Positions 1 to 8,741 of a stretch of 55,500 bases of DNA are shown piece after piece. Under the pieces are notes generated by a model. That model was not told the origin of the DNA. It saw only the letters and a program-made list of their open reading frames with translations, and searched no databases. The position numbers and the translations under genes were made by a program. The stretch is from Prochlorococcus sp. AG-418-I21 (lineage in GTDB: Bacteria > Cyanobacteriota > Cyanobacteriia > PCC-6307 > Cyanobiaceae): the NCBI GenBank assembly GCA_003214115.1, contig QCMA01000006.1:1-55500 (forward strand), written 5' to 3'. Positions within the stretch are counted from its first letter, which is position 1; the number at the start of each line of letters is the position of its first letter.

Positions 1-1011
1 CTTCTTACCAATGACATAGGTATAGTTGCCTTTACTTCTAAAGATGGAAACTTAGAAGGGTGCAACTTCTATGTTGGAGGTGGTATGGGTCGCACACATA
101 ATAATGAAGAGACCTTTGCCAGAATTGCAGATCCACTTGGATATGTTGAAAAACCTGATGTTTATGAACTAATACAAAGCATTGTGGCTATTCAAAGAGA
201 TTATGGCGATAGAAAATCAAGAAAAAATTCGAGAATGAAATATCTTCTTCATAGGAAAGGTATTAAATGGTTCAAAAAGATACTTTCTGATAAGTATTTC
301 AAAAAAGAAATTAAAAAAATCAGAAAAGAACCCGATAAGGTTCTTATTGATTACCTAGGTTGGCATAAACAAAATAAAACCTCCTATTTCGTAGGTTTAC
401 CATTATTATCAGGGAGATTATCTGGAGAGAAAAAGAATACCATCACAAGTATTGTTAAAAAATATAATTTAGATTTAAGACTCACACCTAATCAAGATAT
501 TTTACTTTGTAATATCGCCAATAAAAACAAAGGTGAAATTCAAAAATCACTATCAAAAATTGGATACGAAAATTTAGAAAACATTAATGAAATACAAAGA
601 CATGCTTTAGCTTGTCCTGCTTTACCACTTTGTGGCCTTGCGATGACTGAAGCTGAAAGAATATTGCCTGATGTATTAAAAAGGATTGAAAATTTACTAT
701 TAGATCTAAAAATACAAAAGACAATATTATTTAGAATGACAGGATGTCCGAATGGATGCACCAGGCCTTATATGGCCGAATTAGCACTAGTTGGAAGTGG
801 GCAAAACAAATACCAATTATGGTTGGGGGGAAGTAAAAATTTACAAAGGCTGGCTAAACCATTCTTACAAAGAATGGAACTTAGCGATTTAGAAGAAACT
901 CTTAAACCATTATTTGATAATTGGAAGAGTAATTTGGATTTGGATTTCGGAGATTTTATAAATACTCAAGATGAAAATTATATATTGAATTTACTAGATA
1001 AAAATCAATAG
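1..1011 (+). CDS. sir: Ferredoxin-sulfite reductase, C-terminal part (5' end outside window)
   Basis: This frame is open from base 1, so the gene enters from the left; about 336 residues are visible. It would reduce sulfite to sulfide with electrons from ferredoxin in assimilatory sulfur metabolism. The four cysteines that hold the siroheme-linked 4Fe-4S cluster are visible as ACPALPLC and then TGCPNGC (CX5C...CX3C), followed by the conserved RPYMAELALVG. The CX3C block and the cyanobacterial setting favour sulfite over nitrite reductase, but the two families share this fold and the missing N-terminus would help decide. The gene faces the minus-strand gene to its right tail to tail, with only 4 bases between their stops. 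Confidence 0.88.
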   Translation, partial: LLTNDIGIVAFTSKDGNLEGCNFYVGGGMGRTHNNEETFARIADPLGYVEKPDVYELIQSIVAIQRDYGDRKSRKNSRMKYLLHRKGIKWFKKILSDKYFKKEIKKIRKEPDKVLIDYLGWHKQNKTSYFVGLPLLSGRLSGEKKNTITSIVKKYNLDLRLTPNQDILLCNIANKNKGEIQKSLSKIGYENLENINEIQRHALACPALPLCGLAMTEAERILPDVLKRIENLLLDLKIQKTILFRMTGCPNGCTRPYMAELALVGSGQNKYQLWLGGSKNLQRLAKPFLQRMELSDLEETLKPLFDNWKSNLDLDFGDFINTQDENYILNLLDKNQ

Positions 1012-1015
1012 AATT

Positions 1016-1699
1016 TTAAATTTTTCCATAAAGTGCATTTGCTTTTTTATTTTTCCATGCCCATAGTTGATCACCATAGCTAAAATGCCACCATTCATTA
1101 GGATGTTGAGCAAATCCGAATTTAGTCATAATTTCCCTTAATAAATTTCTTCTACTATTCCAAATAATTGCTTCTTCATTCTTTATGTTTGCATAAAAAT
1201 CAGGATTTGAGGTCTCATCCATTTGATCAACCATGCTTCCCATTTCAACAAGATTTCCTTCTTTATCTGATAAACAAACATCCAAGGCTCCCCCAGTTGA
1301 ATGAGGGGGAGGACACCTAGTGTCATAAGAAGGAAATGCCCAAAATTTTTCAACTTTTTTTAAAATGGACGGATAAGATTTTATATTTTCAAAAGAAATA
1401 TCAATATCAGATTTTTCACATTCTAATAAAAATGCTCTTTTAAACATAAATTCCTGGACTTCTAAAGGTCGCCAGCTGTCATAAATTAAAAGGTTAAAAC
1501 TACTTTTAGATATCAAATAATTATTTACTTTAACTAATCTATTTACGACCTCCTCTCTTAATTTCCAAATAGAAGTTTTTTCTTTGTAAGGTGCTCCTAA
1601 ATGCGAGTAAGGGTGGGGATTGAAAAACTTTAAGCAGCTAGGTATAGCTATTAATTTATCTCCATTATCTTTAATTGGTATTTTATTCCAAATTTTCAA
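1016..1699 (-). CDS. VanX-like D-alanyl-D-alanine dipeptidase (peptidase M15D)
   Basis: The 227-residue protein carries the zinc site of the M15D family: PPHSTGGALDVCL (the SxHxxGxAxD pattern, supplying His and Asp) and NEWWHFSYGDQ near the C-terminus (catalytic Glu and the third zinc ligand His). An Arg in the DSWRP segment matches the substrate-binding region of VanX. Members cleave D-Ala-D-Ala; in bacteria that are not vancomycin resistant the role is probably peptidoglycan turnover or D-Ala recovery. No signal peptide is evident, so it is probably cytoplasmic. The start is TTG; no ATG lies near. No van regulatory genes are nearby. Confidence 0.8.
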   Translation of the reverse strand: MKIWNKIPIKDNGDKLIAIPSCLKFFNPHPYSHLGAPYKEKTSIWKLREEVVNRLVKVNNYLISKSSFNLLIYDSWRPLEVQEFMFKRAFLLECEKSDIDISFENIKSYPSILKKVEKFWAFPSYDTRCPPPHSTGGALDVCLSDKEGNLVEMGSMVDQMDETSNPDFYANIKNEEAIIWNSRRNLLREIMTKFGFAQHPNEWWHFSYGDQLWAWKNKKANALYGKI

Positions 1700-1756
1700 T
1701 TGAAATTTGCAATTGATTTATAGTGGCACATATATAAAAAATTACAATGATAGTTT

Positions 1757-4213
1757 TCAATTTAAGAAATCATGAATGAATTTATTATCAGAATTATCAA
1801 TAAGTAAATTCCTTAAAATAATATTTTCTTTTAAATCAGGATCGTCACTAACAATCTTAATAGCCTCTTCACGAGCCTTATCAATAAGAAATTTATTGTT
1901 AGGTAAATTGTCTAGGACAAAATCAGGCAATCCGGATTGCCTATATCCTAAAATCTGGCCTGGACCTCTAAGCTCCAAGTCTTTTTCAGCAATATAAAAG
2001 CCATCATTAGATTTTTGCAAAACACAAAGTCGTTTATTTTCTAATCCATTTTTATCGGGGGTTACCAGATAACAAAAAGATTTTGTTGATCCTCTACCAA
2101 CTCTCCCCCTTAATTGATGTAGCTGGGACAATCCAAATCTGTCCGAATTATAGATAATCATAATACTGGCGTTAGGCACATCAATGCCAACCTCAATTAC
2201 AGTGGTTGAAACCAATATATTAATTTCATTCTTTAAAAAAGAATTAATCACCTCATTCTTTTCTTGTGAACTTAATTTGCCATGTAATAATCCAACTTTT
2301 TTATTAAAAAAGACCTCTTCTGATAAATGTTTGAATGTTTTCTTTGCAGAGCTTAAATTCATTTTTTCTGAATCTTCTATAAGTGGCAAAATCACATAAG
2401 CTTGCTTTCCTTTATTTATCTCATCTTCAACAATCTTGAACAAGTTAGTTAAATCATCTTCTGAAATTAATTTTGTGGTTATAGGAACTCTCCCAGGAGG
2501 GAGTTCTGTAATTTGACTAACATCTAAATCACCATAAATAGAAAGCGCAAGAGTTCTTGGAATTGGTGTTGCTGTCATTGATAACAAGTTAGTATTTTCT
2601 CCTTTATTTAGTAATCTATTTCTTTGAGTAACTCCAAATCTATGTTGTTCATCAATTACGACCATCCCTAATGCATTAAAGATTACTTTATCTTCAAATA
2701 GTGCATGAGTACCTACGAGGATATCAACTAAACCATTGTTCAAATTAGAGAAAATTTCTTTTCTCTTTTTTTGAGGAGTATTCCCAGTAAGTAGTTCAAC
2801 AGAAACTAAAAGGGGGTTCAAATATTTTAATAAATTTTTATAATGCTGTTCTGCCAATACCTCAGTTGGGACCATAAATGCACCTTGCAGGTTTTTTTCA
2901 ATGACAAGTAAAAGAGACGCTATTGCAATTATGGTTTTACCGCTTCCAACATCTCCCTGAAGCAATCTAGACATTGGTACGGGATTAGATAAATCTTTCT
3001 TAATTTCATTTAAAACATTTTCTTGAGATTTTGTTAATTCAAAAGGAAAAGTATTTAAAAATTCTTTTAATAAAGATTTCTTTTTAGGTAATTGATGGGA
3101 AGTTACATTTTTATTCGTCTTTCTTTTTCTAAGTAGGAACTTTATTTGAAGCAGGAACAACTCATCAAAAACCAAACGTTTTTTTGACTCAATAAGTGCC
3201 TGTTGAGTTGGTGGAAAATGAATATTAATCAACGAATCTCCTTTTGATAATAAAGATAATGAATCAAGTTGTTTTTTATTTAAAATTTCTGGATATTGCT
3301 TAGCGTAAATTAGTACCTTTTTCATAAGTTTTATAAAACTCATATTTGATAATGCTTCACCTAATGAATACAAGGGTAATATTTTGCCTGAGAAATTAAA
3401 ATTATCATTGTTATCCTTTAGAATTTCAATCTGCGGATCTACAAAAGTTTTGCCATACTCTGTCAATTTAACCTTACCGGAAATTGCTAATTTAGTTCCA
3501 GGAGTATACAAAGATTTTTGAGATGTGAAGAAGGAGTAAGATCTAAATCTTCTTCCTAAAAAAAATTTTGTAACCTTTATTGAAGACGTTTCATCAAAAA
3601 CTACAATATTCATTATTGATAAATTACTATTCTTTTTACTCTTATGAATATAAAATCTTTTAACGTTTGCGATGCACGTGTATAAATTATCTGGTTTTAA
3701 ACTTATTATCTTAACTCTATTAGTATAGTCTAGATATGTTCGTGGGAAATAATTAATTAGATCTCTTATGTGAAATATCCCTAATTCATTAAGCTTATTT
3801 TTATAAACTTTTCCAACATTTTTTATTAAAGAAATATCTGAATCAAAAGACAAACTTGAATCAGCTTTATTCAAAAAAACATTATTAGAACAATTATAAG
3901 AGCTTTCTATTTCTAACGTTTTCCCTAGTTTATAAAGATTTTTTCTTGTATCTATAATTAACCTTTTTCTTTGATTTTCGTCTAATTTATTATATTCATT
4001 ATATTTTTTAGAAAATTCATAAAATATCTTTAAATACTCTTCTGAGATATTTAGATTATCTAGTTTTTGCAATGATTCATGCAAATAATCATTAAAATAC
4101 TTTTCTCTCCCTAATGTATTAATAAATTTGTTTTCAGTTTCAATAGTAAGAGACTTTTGAAGAGGTCTTATCCAATCTTTAATTAATTTATTATTATTCC
4201 CGCTAATAGTCAC
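1757..4213 (-). CDS. recG: ATP-dependent DNA helicase RecG
   Basis: An 818-residue superfamily 2 helicase that remodels stalled forks and branched DNA. Visible are an OB-fold wedge region (roughly residues 150-270, after an HIRDLINYFPRTYLDY segment typical of RecG), Walker A QGDVGSGKT, the Walker B box DEQHRFG, motif III TATPIPRTLA, motif V STTVIEVGIDVPNA and motif VI QLRGRVGRG. The FxxLxxRGPGxxxGxxQSG segment near the C-terminus is also RecG-like. About 110 N-terminal residues are an extension seen in cyanobacterial RecG. The start is GTG. It is the last gene of a minus-strand run rpsB-tsf-unknown-recG, 21 bases behind its neighbour. Confidence 0.93.
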   Translation of the reverse strand: MTISGNNNKLIKDWIRPLQKSLTIETENKFINTLGREKYFNDYLHESLQKLDNLNISEEYLKIFYEFSKKYNEYNKLDENQRKRLIIDTRKNLYKLGKTLEIESSYNCSNNVFLNKADSSLSFDSDISLIKNVGKVYKNKLNELGIFHIRDLINYFPRTYLDYTNRVKIISLKPDNLYTCIANVKRFYIHKSKKNSNLSIMNIVVFDETSSIKVTKFFLGRRFRSYSFFTSQKSLYTPGTKLAISGKVKLTEYGKTFVDPQIEILKDNNDNFNFSGKILPLYSLGEALSNMSFIKLMKKVLIYAKQYPEILNKKQLDSLSLLSKGDSLINIHFPPTQQALIESKKRLVFDELFLLQIKFLLRKRKTNKNVTSHQLPKKKSLLKEFLNTFPFELTKSQENVLNEIKKDLSNPVPMSRLLQGDVGSGKTIIAIASLLLVIEKNLQGAFMVPTEVLAEQHYKNLLKYLNPLLVSVELLTGNTPQKKRKEIFSNLNNGLVDILVGTHALFEDKVIFNALGMVVIDEQHRFGVTQRNRLLNKGENTNLLSMTATPIPRTLALSIYGDLDVSQITELPPGRVPITTKLISEDDLTNLFKIVEDEINKGKQAYVILPLIEDSEKMNLSSAKKTFKHLSEEVFFNKKVGLLHGKLSSQEKNEVINSFLKNEINILVSTTVIEVGIDVPNASIMIIYNSDRFGLSQLHQLRGRVGRGSTKSFCYLVTPDKNGLENKRLCVLQKSNDGFYIAEKDLELRGPGQILGYRQSGLPDFVLDNLPNNKFLIDKAREEAIKIVSDDPDLKENIILRNLLIDNSDNKFIHDFLN

Positions 4214-4234
4214 ATTTGAAAAATGATTTATTTT

Positions 4235-5320
4235 TCAACGTATCTTATTCAAAGTTATTTCTTTTTGCCTCCAATATGTCTCTTTTTTAATCAAACGCTG
4301 AAATTGATTTTTTATCTCATTTATTTTGTTCCTTTGAATAGAAAGATTTAAATTTTTAAACTCTAACTCTACAGTAGATATATTGAAGAAAATAATGCTT
4401 GGAAAATTATTGCCGATTGATGATGACCGATTCAAGTTTAATTCGAAATTAATAACAAAAGGATATGGATGTTTTATCATAAATTTTTTGCCTACTAAAT
4501 AATCAAAGGAATCTTTAGATATCATCTTTTTTATTAGATTTGCCTTGAATAATTCTTGGTTAATATTGTATGAAAGATTCAATAGTAAATTTTCCAATGA
4601 CTTGTCTATTAAATCAAAATTATTAAGAGTCTGATTTTTTGGTAAATTATCCATTTGATTGATATTTTCTTTTTCTGGATATCTTGGTTTTTCCACCTTT
4701 TCTTCTCCTATTAATTCAATTAGGGAGGAAATAAATTGTTTTTCAACTCCTAAATTTTCAAAAATATTGTTTTTAGATAAATAATTATTATGGTAGTTAT
4801 CATCTAGATCAAGTGATCCAAATTTCTCATAATTATGCGCTTGATAATATTCAGAAGTATTTGAAAAGTCTTCACTAATCTCAAACTGAGTGGGTTCTTT
4901 TAATTGAGAACCATCTTCATATTGAAATTTTTCTTTTTGATCATCATTTGTTTTTGTGGAACTATCAATAAAAGTTAAATTAATTTCCTTATTTATATTT
5001 TTTTCAATTTCATTTATCTTTAATTGTTCTACTGTTAAAAAGGGCAAATTCGTAAATATTAATTTACTTATTTTTTTTTCAAAAAGACTACAGAATTCAT
5101 TTTCATTTAAGAAATTATCATTAATTCTTGGAAAGCTATATATTTGATTAAGGCCTTTTTCTACAGAGATAAAAAGTAGATCTCTTACAAGATTAAGATA
5201 AAGTTCATATTCCCTATGGATATTTTTAATTAATATTCTTTTTTGTATGTCTGCTCTCTCTAATTGAGAATTAATTTTATCTATTTCTATGTAATTATTG
5301 AAATTATTCAAATCATTCAA
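4235..5320 (-). CDS. Unrecognised protein behind tsf
   Basis: A protein of about 361 residues with no family that I recognise. It is rich in Asn, Lys, Glu and Ile. The N-terminal third is helical and the middle (about residues 130-250) is low-complexity and probably disordered. The C-terminal 130 residues look more ordered (DYLVGKKFMIKHPYPFVINFELN), followed by helical NEIKNQFQRLIKKETYWRQKE. I place the start at the TTG at 5320, just after the tsf stop, because the longer frame starting with GTG at 5389 would overlap tsf by 65 bases. The position between tsf and recG suggests co-transcription with rpsB-tsf, not a function. Confidence 0.65.
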   Translation of the reverse strand: MNDLNNFNNYIEIDKINSQLERADIQKRILIKNIHREYELYLNLVRDLLFISVEKGLNQIYSFPRINDNFLNENEFCSLFEKKISKLIFTNLPFLTVEQLKINEIEKNINKEINLTFIDSSTKTNDDQKEKFQYEDGSQLKEPTQFEISEDFSNTSEYYQAHNYEKFGSLDLDDNYHNNYLSKNNIFENLGVEKQFISSLIELIGEEKVEKPRYPEKENINQMDNLPKNQTLNNFDLIDKSLENLLLNLSYNINQELFKANLIKKMISKDSFDYLVGKKFMIKHPYPFVINFELNLNRSSSIGNNFPSIIFFNISTVELEFKNLNLSIQRNKINEIKNQFQRLIKKETYWRQKEITLNKIR

Positions 5321-5324
5321 GTGA

Positions 5325-5981
5325 CTAGTTTGTTTGCATTGATGCAACCTCTTCAGCAAAGTCCATCTGATTTTTTTCAATACCTTCACCCAATGTATAT
5401 CTTGTAAAGCGTCTTACTTTGATATTTTCTCCAATTTTTGCAGCTGCTTGTTTAACAAGGTCCTCTACTGTTAAAGAACTATCTTTAATGTAGGGTTGTG
5501 AAAGCAAAACAAGCTCATTAAGTCTTTTTGCTATTCTCCCTTCAACTATTTTTTCTTTAATTTGTTCTGGTTTCCCTGACAAATCATCCCTACCCATTTC
5601 AATCTGTTTTTCTTTTTTAACAACATCTTCTGGTATTTCATCAATTGATACGTACTCAACATTTGGGCATGCTGCTACTTGCATTGAGACATCTTTCAAC
5701 AGAGATTGGAATATATCACCTCTAGCGACGAAATCAGTTTCACAATTTAACTCTAGTAAAACTCCCACTCTTGATCCAGTATGTATATAACTTCCAATTG
5801 ATCCTTCGGCGGCTACTCTTCCCGATTTCTTCTCAGCACTAGCTATGCCTTTCTTTCTTAACCATTCCAAAGCTTTATCTAGATTTCCTTCAGTTTCGTT
5901 AAGTGCTTTTTTGCAGTCCATCATTCCTGCGCCAGTTTTGTCTCTAAGATCTTTTACAAGTTTTGCTGTAATGTTTCCCAT
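5325..5981 (-). CDS. tsf: Elongation factor Ts
   Basis: A 218-residue EF-Ts, the nucleotide exchange factor that regenerates EF-Tu-GTP. The N-terminal UBA-like module is clear: [19 protein letters not shown], with the conserved TGAGMMDCK. It is followed by [11 protein letters not shown], where the TDFVA loop contacts EF-Tu. The length fits the single-core form of cyanobacteria. It lies 45 bases downstream of rpsB in the usual rpsB-tsf order, so the two are almost certainly one transcript under the rpsB leader. Confidence 0.97.
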   Translation of the reverse strand: MGNITAKLVKDLRDKTGAGMMDCKKALNETEGNLDKALEWLRKKGIASAEKKSGRVAAEGSIGSYIHTGSRVGVLLELNCETDFVARGDIFQSLLKDVSMQVAACPNVEYVSIDEIPEDVVKKEKQIEMGRDDLSGKPEQIKEKIVEGRIAKRLNELVLLSQPYIKDSSLTVEDLVKQAAAKIGENIKVRRFTRYTLGEGIEKNQMDFAEEVASMQTN

Positions 5982-6026
5982 TTGAAGTAATAAAAAAATA
6001 GTGATTAGTAAGTTTTAAATTTGAAT

Positions 6027-6731
6027 TTAATTTTTTCTTTCGGCATTAGAGCCCTTTCTACCCTCATTTATGGCATCTGCAAGTCTTCCTAAAATAAGTT
6101 GCACAGATCTAACAGCATCATCATTACAAGGAATTGGAACTTCACACAAATCCGGATCGCAATTTGTATCCAACATAGATACTAATGAGATATCTAATTT
6201 TCTAGCCTCTAATACTGCATTAGATTCTCTTCTCTGATCAACCAATACAACTACATCTGGTAGTCTTCTCATTCCCTTAAGTCCTCCTAAGTATTTTTGT
6301 AATCTTTCAAGTTCTCTTCTTAATACTGCAGCTTCTTTTTTAGGCCTCATTGCTATTGAACCACTACTTTCCATTCTTTCTAGATCCTTTAATCTTTCAA
6401 TCCTAGCTTTCATTGTTGTCCAATTAGTCAACATTCCTCCAAGCCACCTTTGATTTACATATGCAGCTCCACAACGTGTAGCTTCCTGAGCTACTACATC
6501 TGATGCTTGTTTTTTTGTACCGACAAATAGGAAACGTTTACCGCTTTTTGCTGCGTTTCTAGTCCATTTATACGCATTATTCATACATAATGCTGTTTTT
6601 ACAAGATCAATAATATGAACTCCATTTCTCGCGCAATATATATACTTAGACATCTTGGGGTTCCAACGTCTAGTTTGATGCCCAAAATGAGCACCAGCTT
6701 CCATCATTTCTGATAGTGATACAACAGCCAT
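6027..6731 (-). CDS. rpsB: 30S ribosomal protein S2
   Basis: The 234-residue protein begins with [19 protein letters not shown] and continues [23 protein letters not shown], the signature of S2. [14 protein letters not shown] and [11 protein letters not shown] are also diagnostic. S2 binds late to the 30S head and platform and is needed for S1 binding. The ATG at 6731 is fixed by homology. No Shine-Dalgarno lies at normal distance; a GGAGG sits about 22 bases upstream in sequence, between two halves of a possible pseudoknot (separate entry), so initiation is probably structure dependent. Confidence 0.97.
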   Translation of the reverse strand: MAVVSLSEMMEAGAHFGHQTRRWNPKMSKYIYCARNGVHIIDLVKTALCMNNAYKWTRNAAKSGKRFLFVGTKKQASDVVAQEATRCGAAYVNQRWLGGMLTNWTTMKARIERLKDLERMESSGSIAMRPKKEAAVLRRELERLQKYLGGLKGMRRLPDVVVLVDQRRESNAVLEARKLDISLVSMLDTNCDPDLCEVPIPCNDDAVRSVQLILGRLADAINEGRKGSNAERKN

Positions 6732-6742
6732 AATTTAGAAAG

Positions 6743-6806
6743 AGTTTCGGGTTAGCCTCCATCTGACGGGGATTTATATTAATAGATCACCCGAAACTGT
6801 CAGATG
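6743..6806 (-). promoter_or_regulatory. rpsB leader with two interleaved perfect helices (probable pseudoknot)
   Basis: Read on the minus strand, the 75 bases before rpsB hold four blocks in the order A, B, A', B'. A is CATCTGAC (6806-6799) and A' is GTCAGATG (6767-6760), 8 perfect pairs. B is AGTTTCGGGT (6798-6789) and B' is ACCCGAAACT (6752-6743), 10 perfect pairs. A and B abut, A' and B' are 7 bases apart, and the crossing order is that of an H-type pseudoknot. A GGAGG (6761-6757) overlaps the end of A' and the short loop, and B' ends 11 bases before the ATG. Inference: S2 may bind this leader and control rpsB-tsf translation, as S2 does in other bacteria. The two helices might instead be alternative hairpins. 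Confidence 0.8.
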
Positions 6807-6859
6807 TGCGGATTTAATTTCAACTATTCTAGCAAGTGATGTGTATTTCTAAAAGTTTT

Positions 6860-7771
6860 TTATCTTGATTTGGTTAACTGTTTAATGTAAATCATATTTA
6901 GAGGGATCCTAAGTATCTCAAGTGCAAGTCTATTCCTTTTTATATTTACAAGGAATCTTAATAAAGGAAGGATTCTATCAACACTGATTAGTCCTCCCAA
7001 GCAAAGAATTTGCCAAAGTAAATTATGAAGAGGAGTTAATTGAATCATAAATCTAACCCTTAAATTTGGATGTTTCTTATAAAACACTAAAGCCATTTTT
7101 GCTCTCTCTTTTTCTTGAGCTATTAATGAATCTATTTGCTCGCAATTAAATGGCGGATGCCAATGAAAACCTACTGCATTTGGACATTTAATTAATTTTG
7201 TCCCAATTTTTTTTAATCTTTCTCCAAGTTCTAAATCCTCCCAACCGTAAAGACTAAAAGAAGTATCAAATAATCCCACACTTAAAATCAATTCTTTTGA
7301 TATCGCAACGTTCCCAGTAGCAAAGTAAGCAAAAGAAGTATCCATTATTTTATGTTTTTCACTCTGAGGATTTAGAAAATTAGATGTATTGACTACCGAT
7401 CCATAGGTAAAACATTTTCTATCATTTTTTCTCCAGGAGGCAAGTAATTTTTCTACGTGGCAATTTATAAAATTGTCTAAAACAATAAGATCACTATCAA
7501 TAAATATAATAATTTCATATTTTGATTTAATTACTCCTAGATTTCTTCCAAGTGCTGGCCCTCCATGTTCTTGTTGAAATAGAATAACGTGTGGGAGATT
7601 AGCTTTGTTTTTATTTATCCATGAGGTTGTACCATCAGTTGATCCATCATCAACTACTATTACTTCATAATTACTGATATCTGTATTTAATTTTTGATTC
7701 TCAAGCGCAAAAAGACATTTCTCCAATATAGGTAATCTATTGTAAGTCGGTATAACAATACTTACATTCAT
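6860..7771 (-). CDS. Family 2 glycosyltransferase
   Basis: A 303-residue GT-A fold enzyme. The N-terminal strand VSIVIPTYNRLPILEKCL and VVDDGSTDGT form the nucleotide-sugar site; the DxD-like metal motif is FIDSDLIVLDN. A C-terminal YGWEDLELGERL matches the [ED] catalytic region of the galactosyltransferase-like subgroup. The last third has hydrophobic helices (TPLHNLLWQILCLGG) that may touch the membrane. Donor and acceptor cannot be read from the sequence; surface polysaccharide or glycolipid synthesis is the usual role. It follows a 49-residue small gene and the devA gene on the same strand. Confidence 0.88.
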   Translation of the reverse strand: MNVSIVIPTYNRLPILEKCLFALENQKLNTDISNYEVIVVDDGSTDGTTSWINKNKANLPHVILFQQEHGGPALGRNLGVIKSKYEIIIFIDSDLIVLDNFINCHVEKLLASWRKNDRKCFTYGSVVNTSNFLNPQSEKHKIMDTSFAYFATGNVAISKELILSVGLFDTSFSLYGWEDLELGERLKKIGTKLIKCPNAVGFHWHPPFNCEQIDSLIAQEKERAKMALVFYKKHPNLRVRFMIQLTPLHNLLWQILCLGGLISVDRILPLLRFLVNIKRNRLALEILRIPLNMIYIKQLTKSR

Positions 7772-7831
7772 GATTATGTCTTAAATATGCATAATATATT
7801 AAACTCCAAAAATAAAAATAAAAGATATTCG

Positions 7832-7981
7832 CTAATCAGCTGCACCGCCATTATTTGCTGTACCTGTAACGTTTCCACCATCAGGTCTTCCATCAGTTCT
7901 TAATTTCCTTTTTTTAAATTTTCTAGCATAGGCCCGATTACGTTCCTGCTTTTCTTTTTTTAGATTTCTTCTCTTAGACAT
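7832..7981 (-). CDS. Small basic protein with glycine-rich tail
   Basis: A 49-residue frame starting MSKRRNLKKEKQERN. The first 28 residues are mostly Lys and Arg and the tail is RTDGRPDGGNVTGTANN followed by GGAAD. The strong base composition (RNA-like binding surface) and clean start and stop make it a likely real gene, of unknown function. It starts 18 bases after the devA stop and so could be the last gene of the pcyA-devBCA run. Confidence 0.6.
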   Translation of the reverse strand: MSKRRNLKKEKQERNRAYARKFKKRKLRTDGRPDGGNVTGTANNGGAAD

Positions 7982-7999
7982 GAAATTTTTAATTCTTAA

Positions 8000-8728
8000 T
8001 TATACTAGCTCACTATGAGCACTATATATTTTACCATCTTCCATATTTAATATCCTATCAGCCATATCAGAAATTCTTGGATCATGCGTCACCATAAGTA
8101 CAGAACAATTTTGCTCTTTTGCTAGTTTTCTTAAAAGAGTTACTATTTCTCTTCCAGTAACACTATCTAAAGCAGAAGTGGGCTCATCAGCTAATAAAAG
8201 TTTTGGGTTAGCAGATAAAGCTCGAGCAATTGCTACTCTCTGTTTCTGCCCACCAGATAAGTCATTTGGCAACTTTTTATGATGCTCTTCTAATCCTACT
8301 GCTGACAACCAATTACGTGCTATTTCACGTCTTTGCAAATATGTTAAACCTTTTATTAAATCGGCACCCATCTGAACATTTTGTTCTGCTGTTAAACATC
8401 TCAGAAGATTATGACCTTGAAAAATCATTCCAATACTTCTTCTAAGAATCTGACGCGTTTTCCTTGATGCTCCATTTAACTGATTATTTAACACAGTTAA
8501 ATCTCCACTTTGACAGGTTCTCAAGGCACCAATTAATGTTAAAAGAGTTGTTTTACCACATCCAGAAGGTCCTTTTAAAAGAACCAATTCTCCTTTATCA
8601 ATATTTAGATTAACGTCATTTAGAACTTGTTTTTTATTCTCATTTTTTCCATAAAAGTGGCTCAAATTATTTATTGAGACTGTTTTAAGGTTTTTTACAT
8701 TATTTTTTATTTTATTAGCTTTAACCAT
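8000..8728 (-). CDS. devA: ABC transporter ATPase, DevA/MacB type
   Basis: A 242-residue ATPase with Walker A GPSGCGKTT, Q-loop FQGHNLL, signature LSGGQKQRVAIARAL, Walker B LLLADEPTSALD and the switch histidine MVTHD. It lies right behind a DevC-like permease and a DevB-like membrane fusion protein, which marks it as the ATPase of a DevBCA exporter. In filamentous cyanobacteria DevBCA exports heterocyst glycolipids through TolC; this unicellular genome has no heterocysts, so the cargo here is unknown, perhaps a lipid or an envelope component. Confidence 0.88.
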   Translation of the reverse strand: MVKANKIKNNVKNLKTVSINNLSHFYGKNENKKQVLNDVNLNIDKGELVLLKGPSGCGKTTLLTLIGALRTCQSGDLTVLNNQLNGASRKTRQILRRSIGMIFQGHNLLRCLTAEQNVQMGADLIKGLTYLQRREIARNWLSAVGLEEHHKKLPNDLSGGQKQRVAIARALSANPKLLLADEPTSALDSVTGREIVTLLRKLAKEQNCSVLMVTHDPRISDMADRILNMEDGKIYSAHSELV

Positions 8729-8741
8729 TTATCTTTAATTG

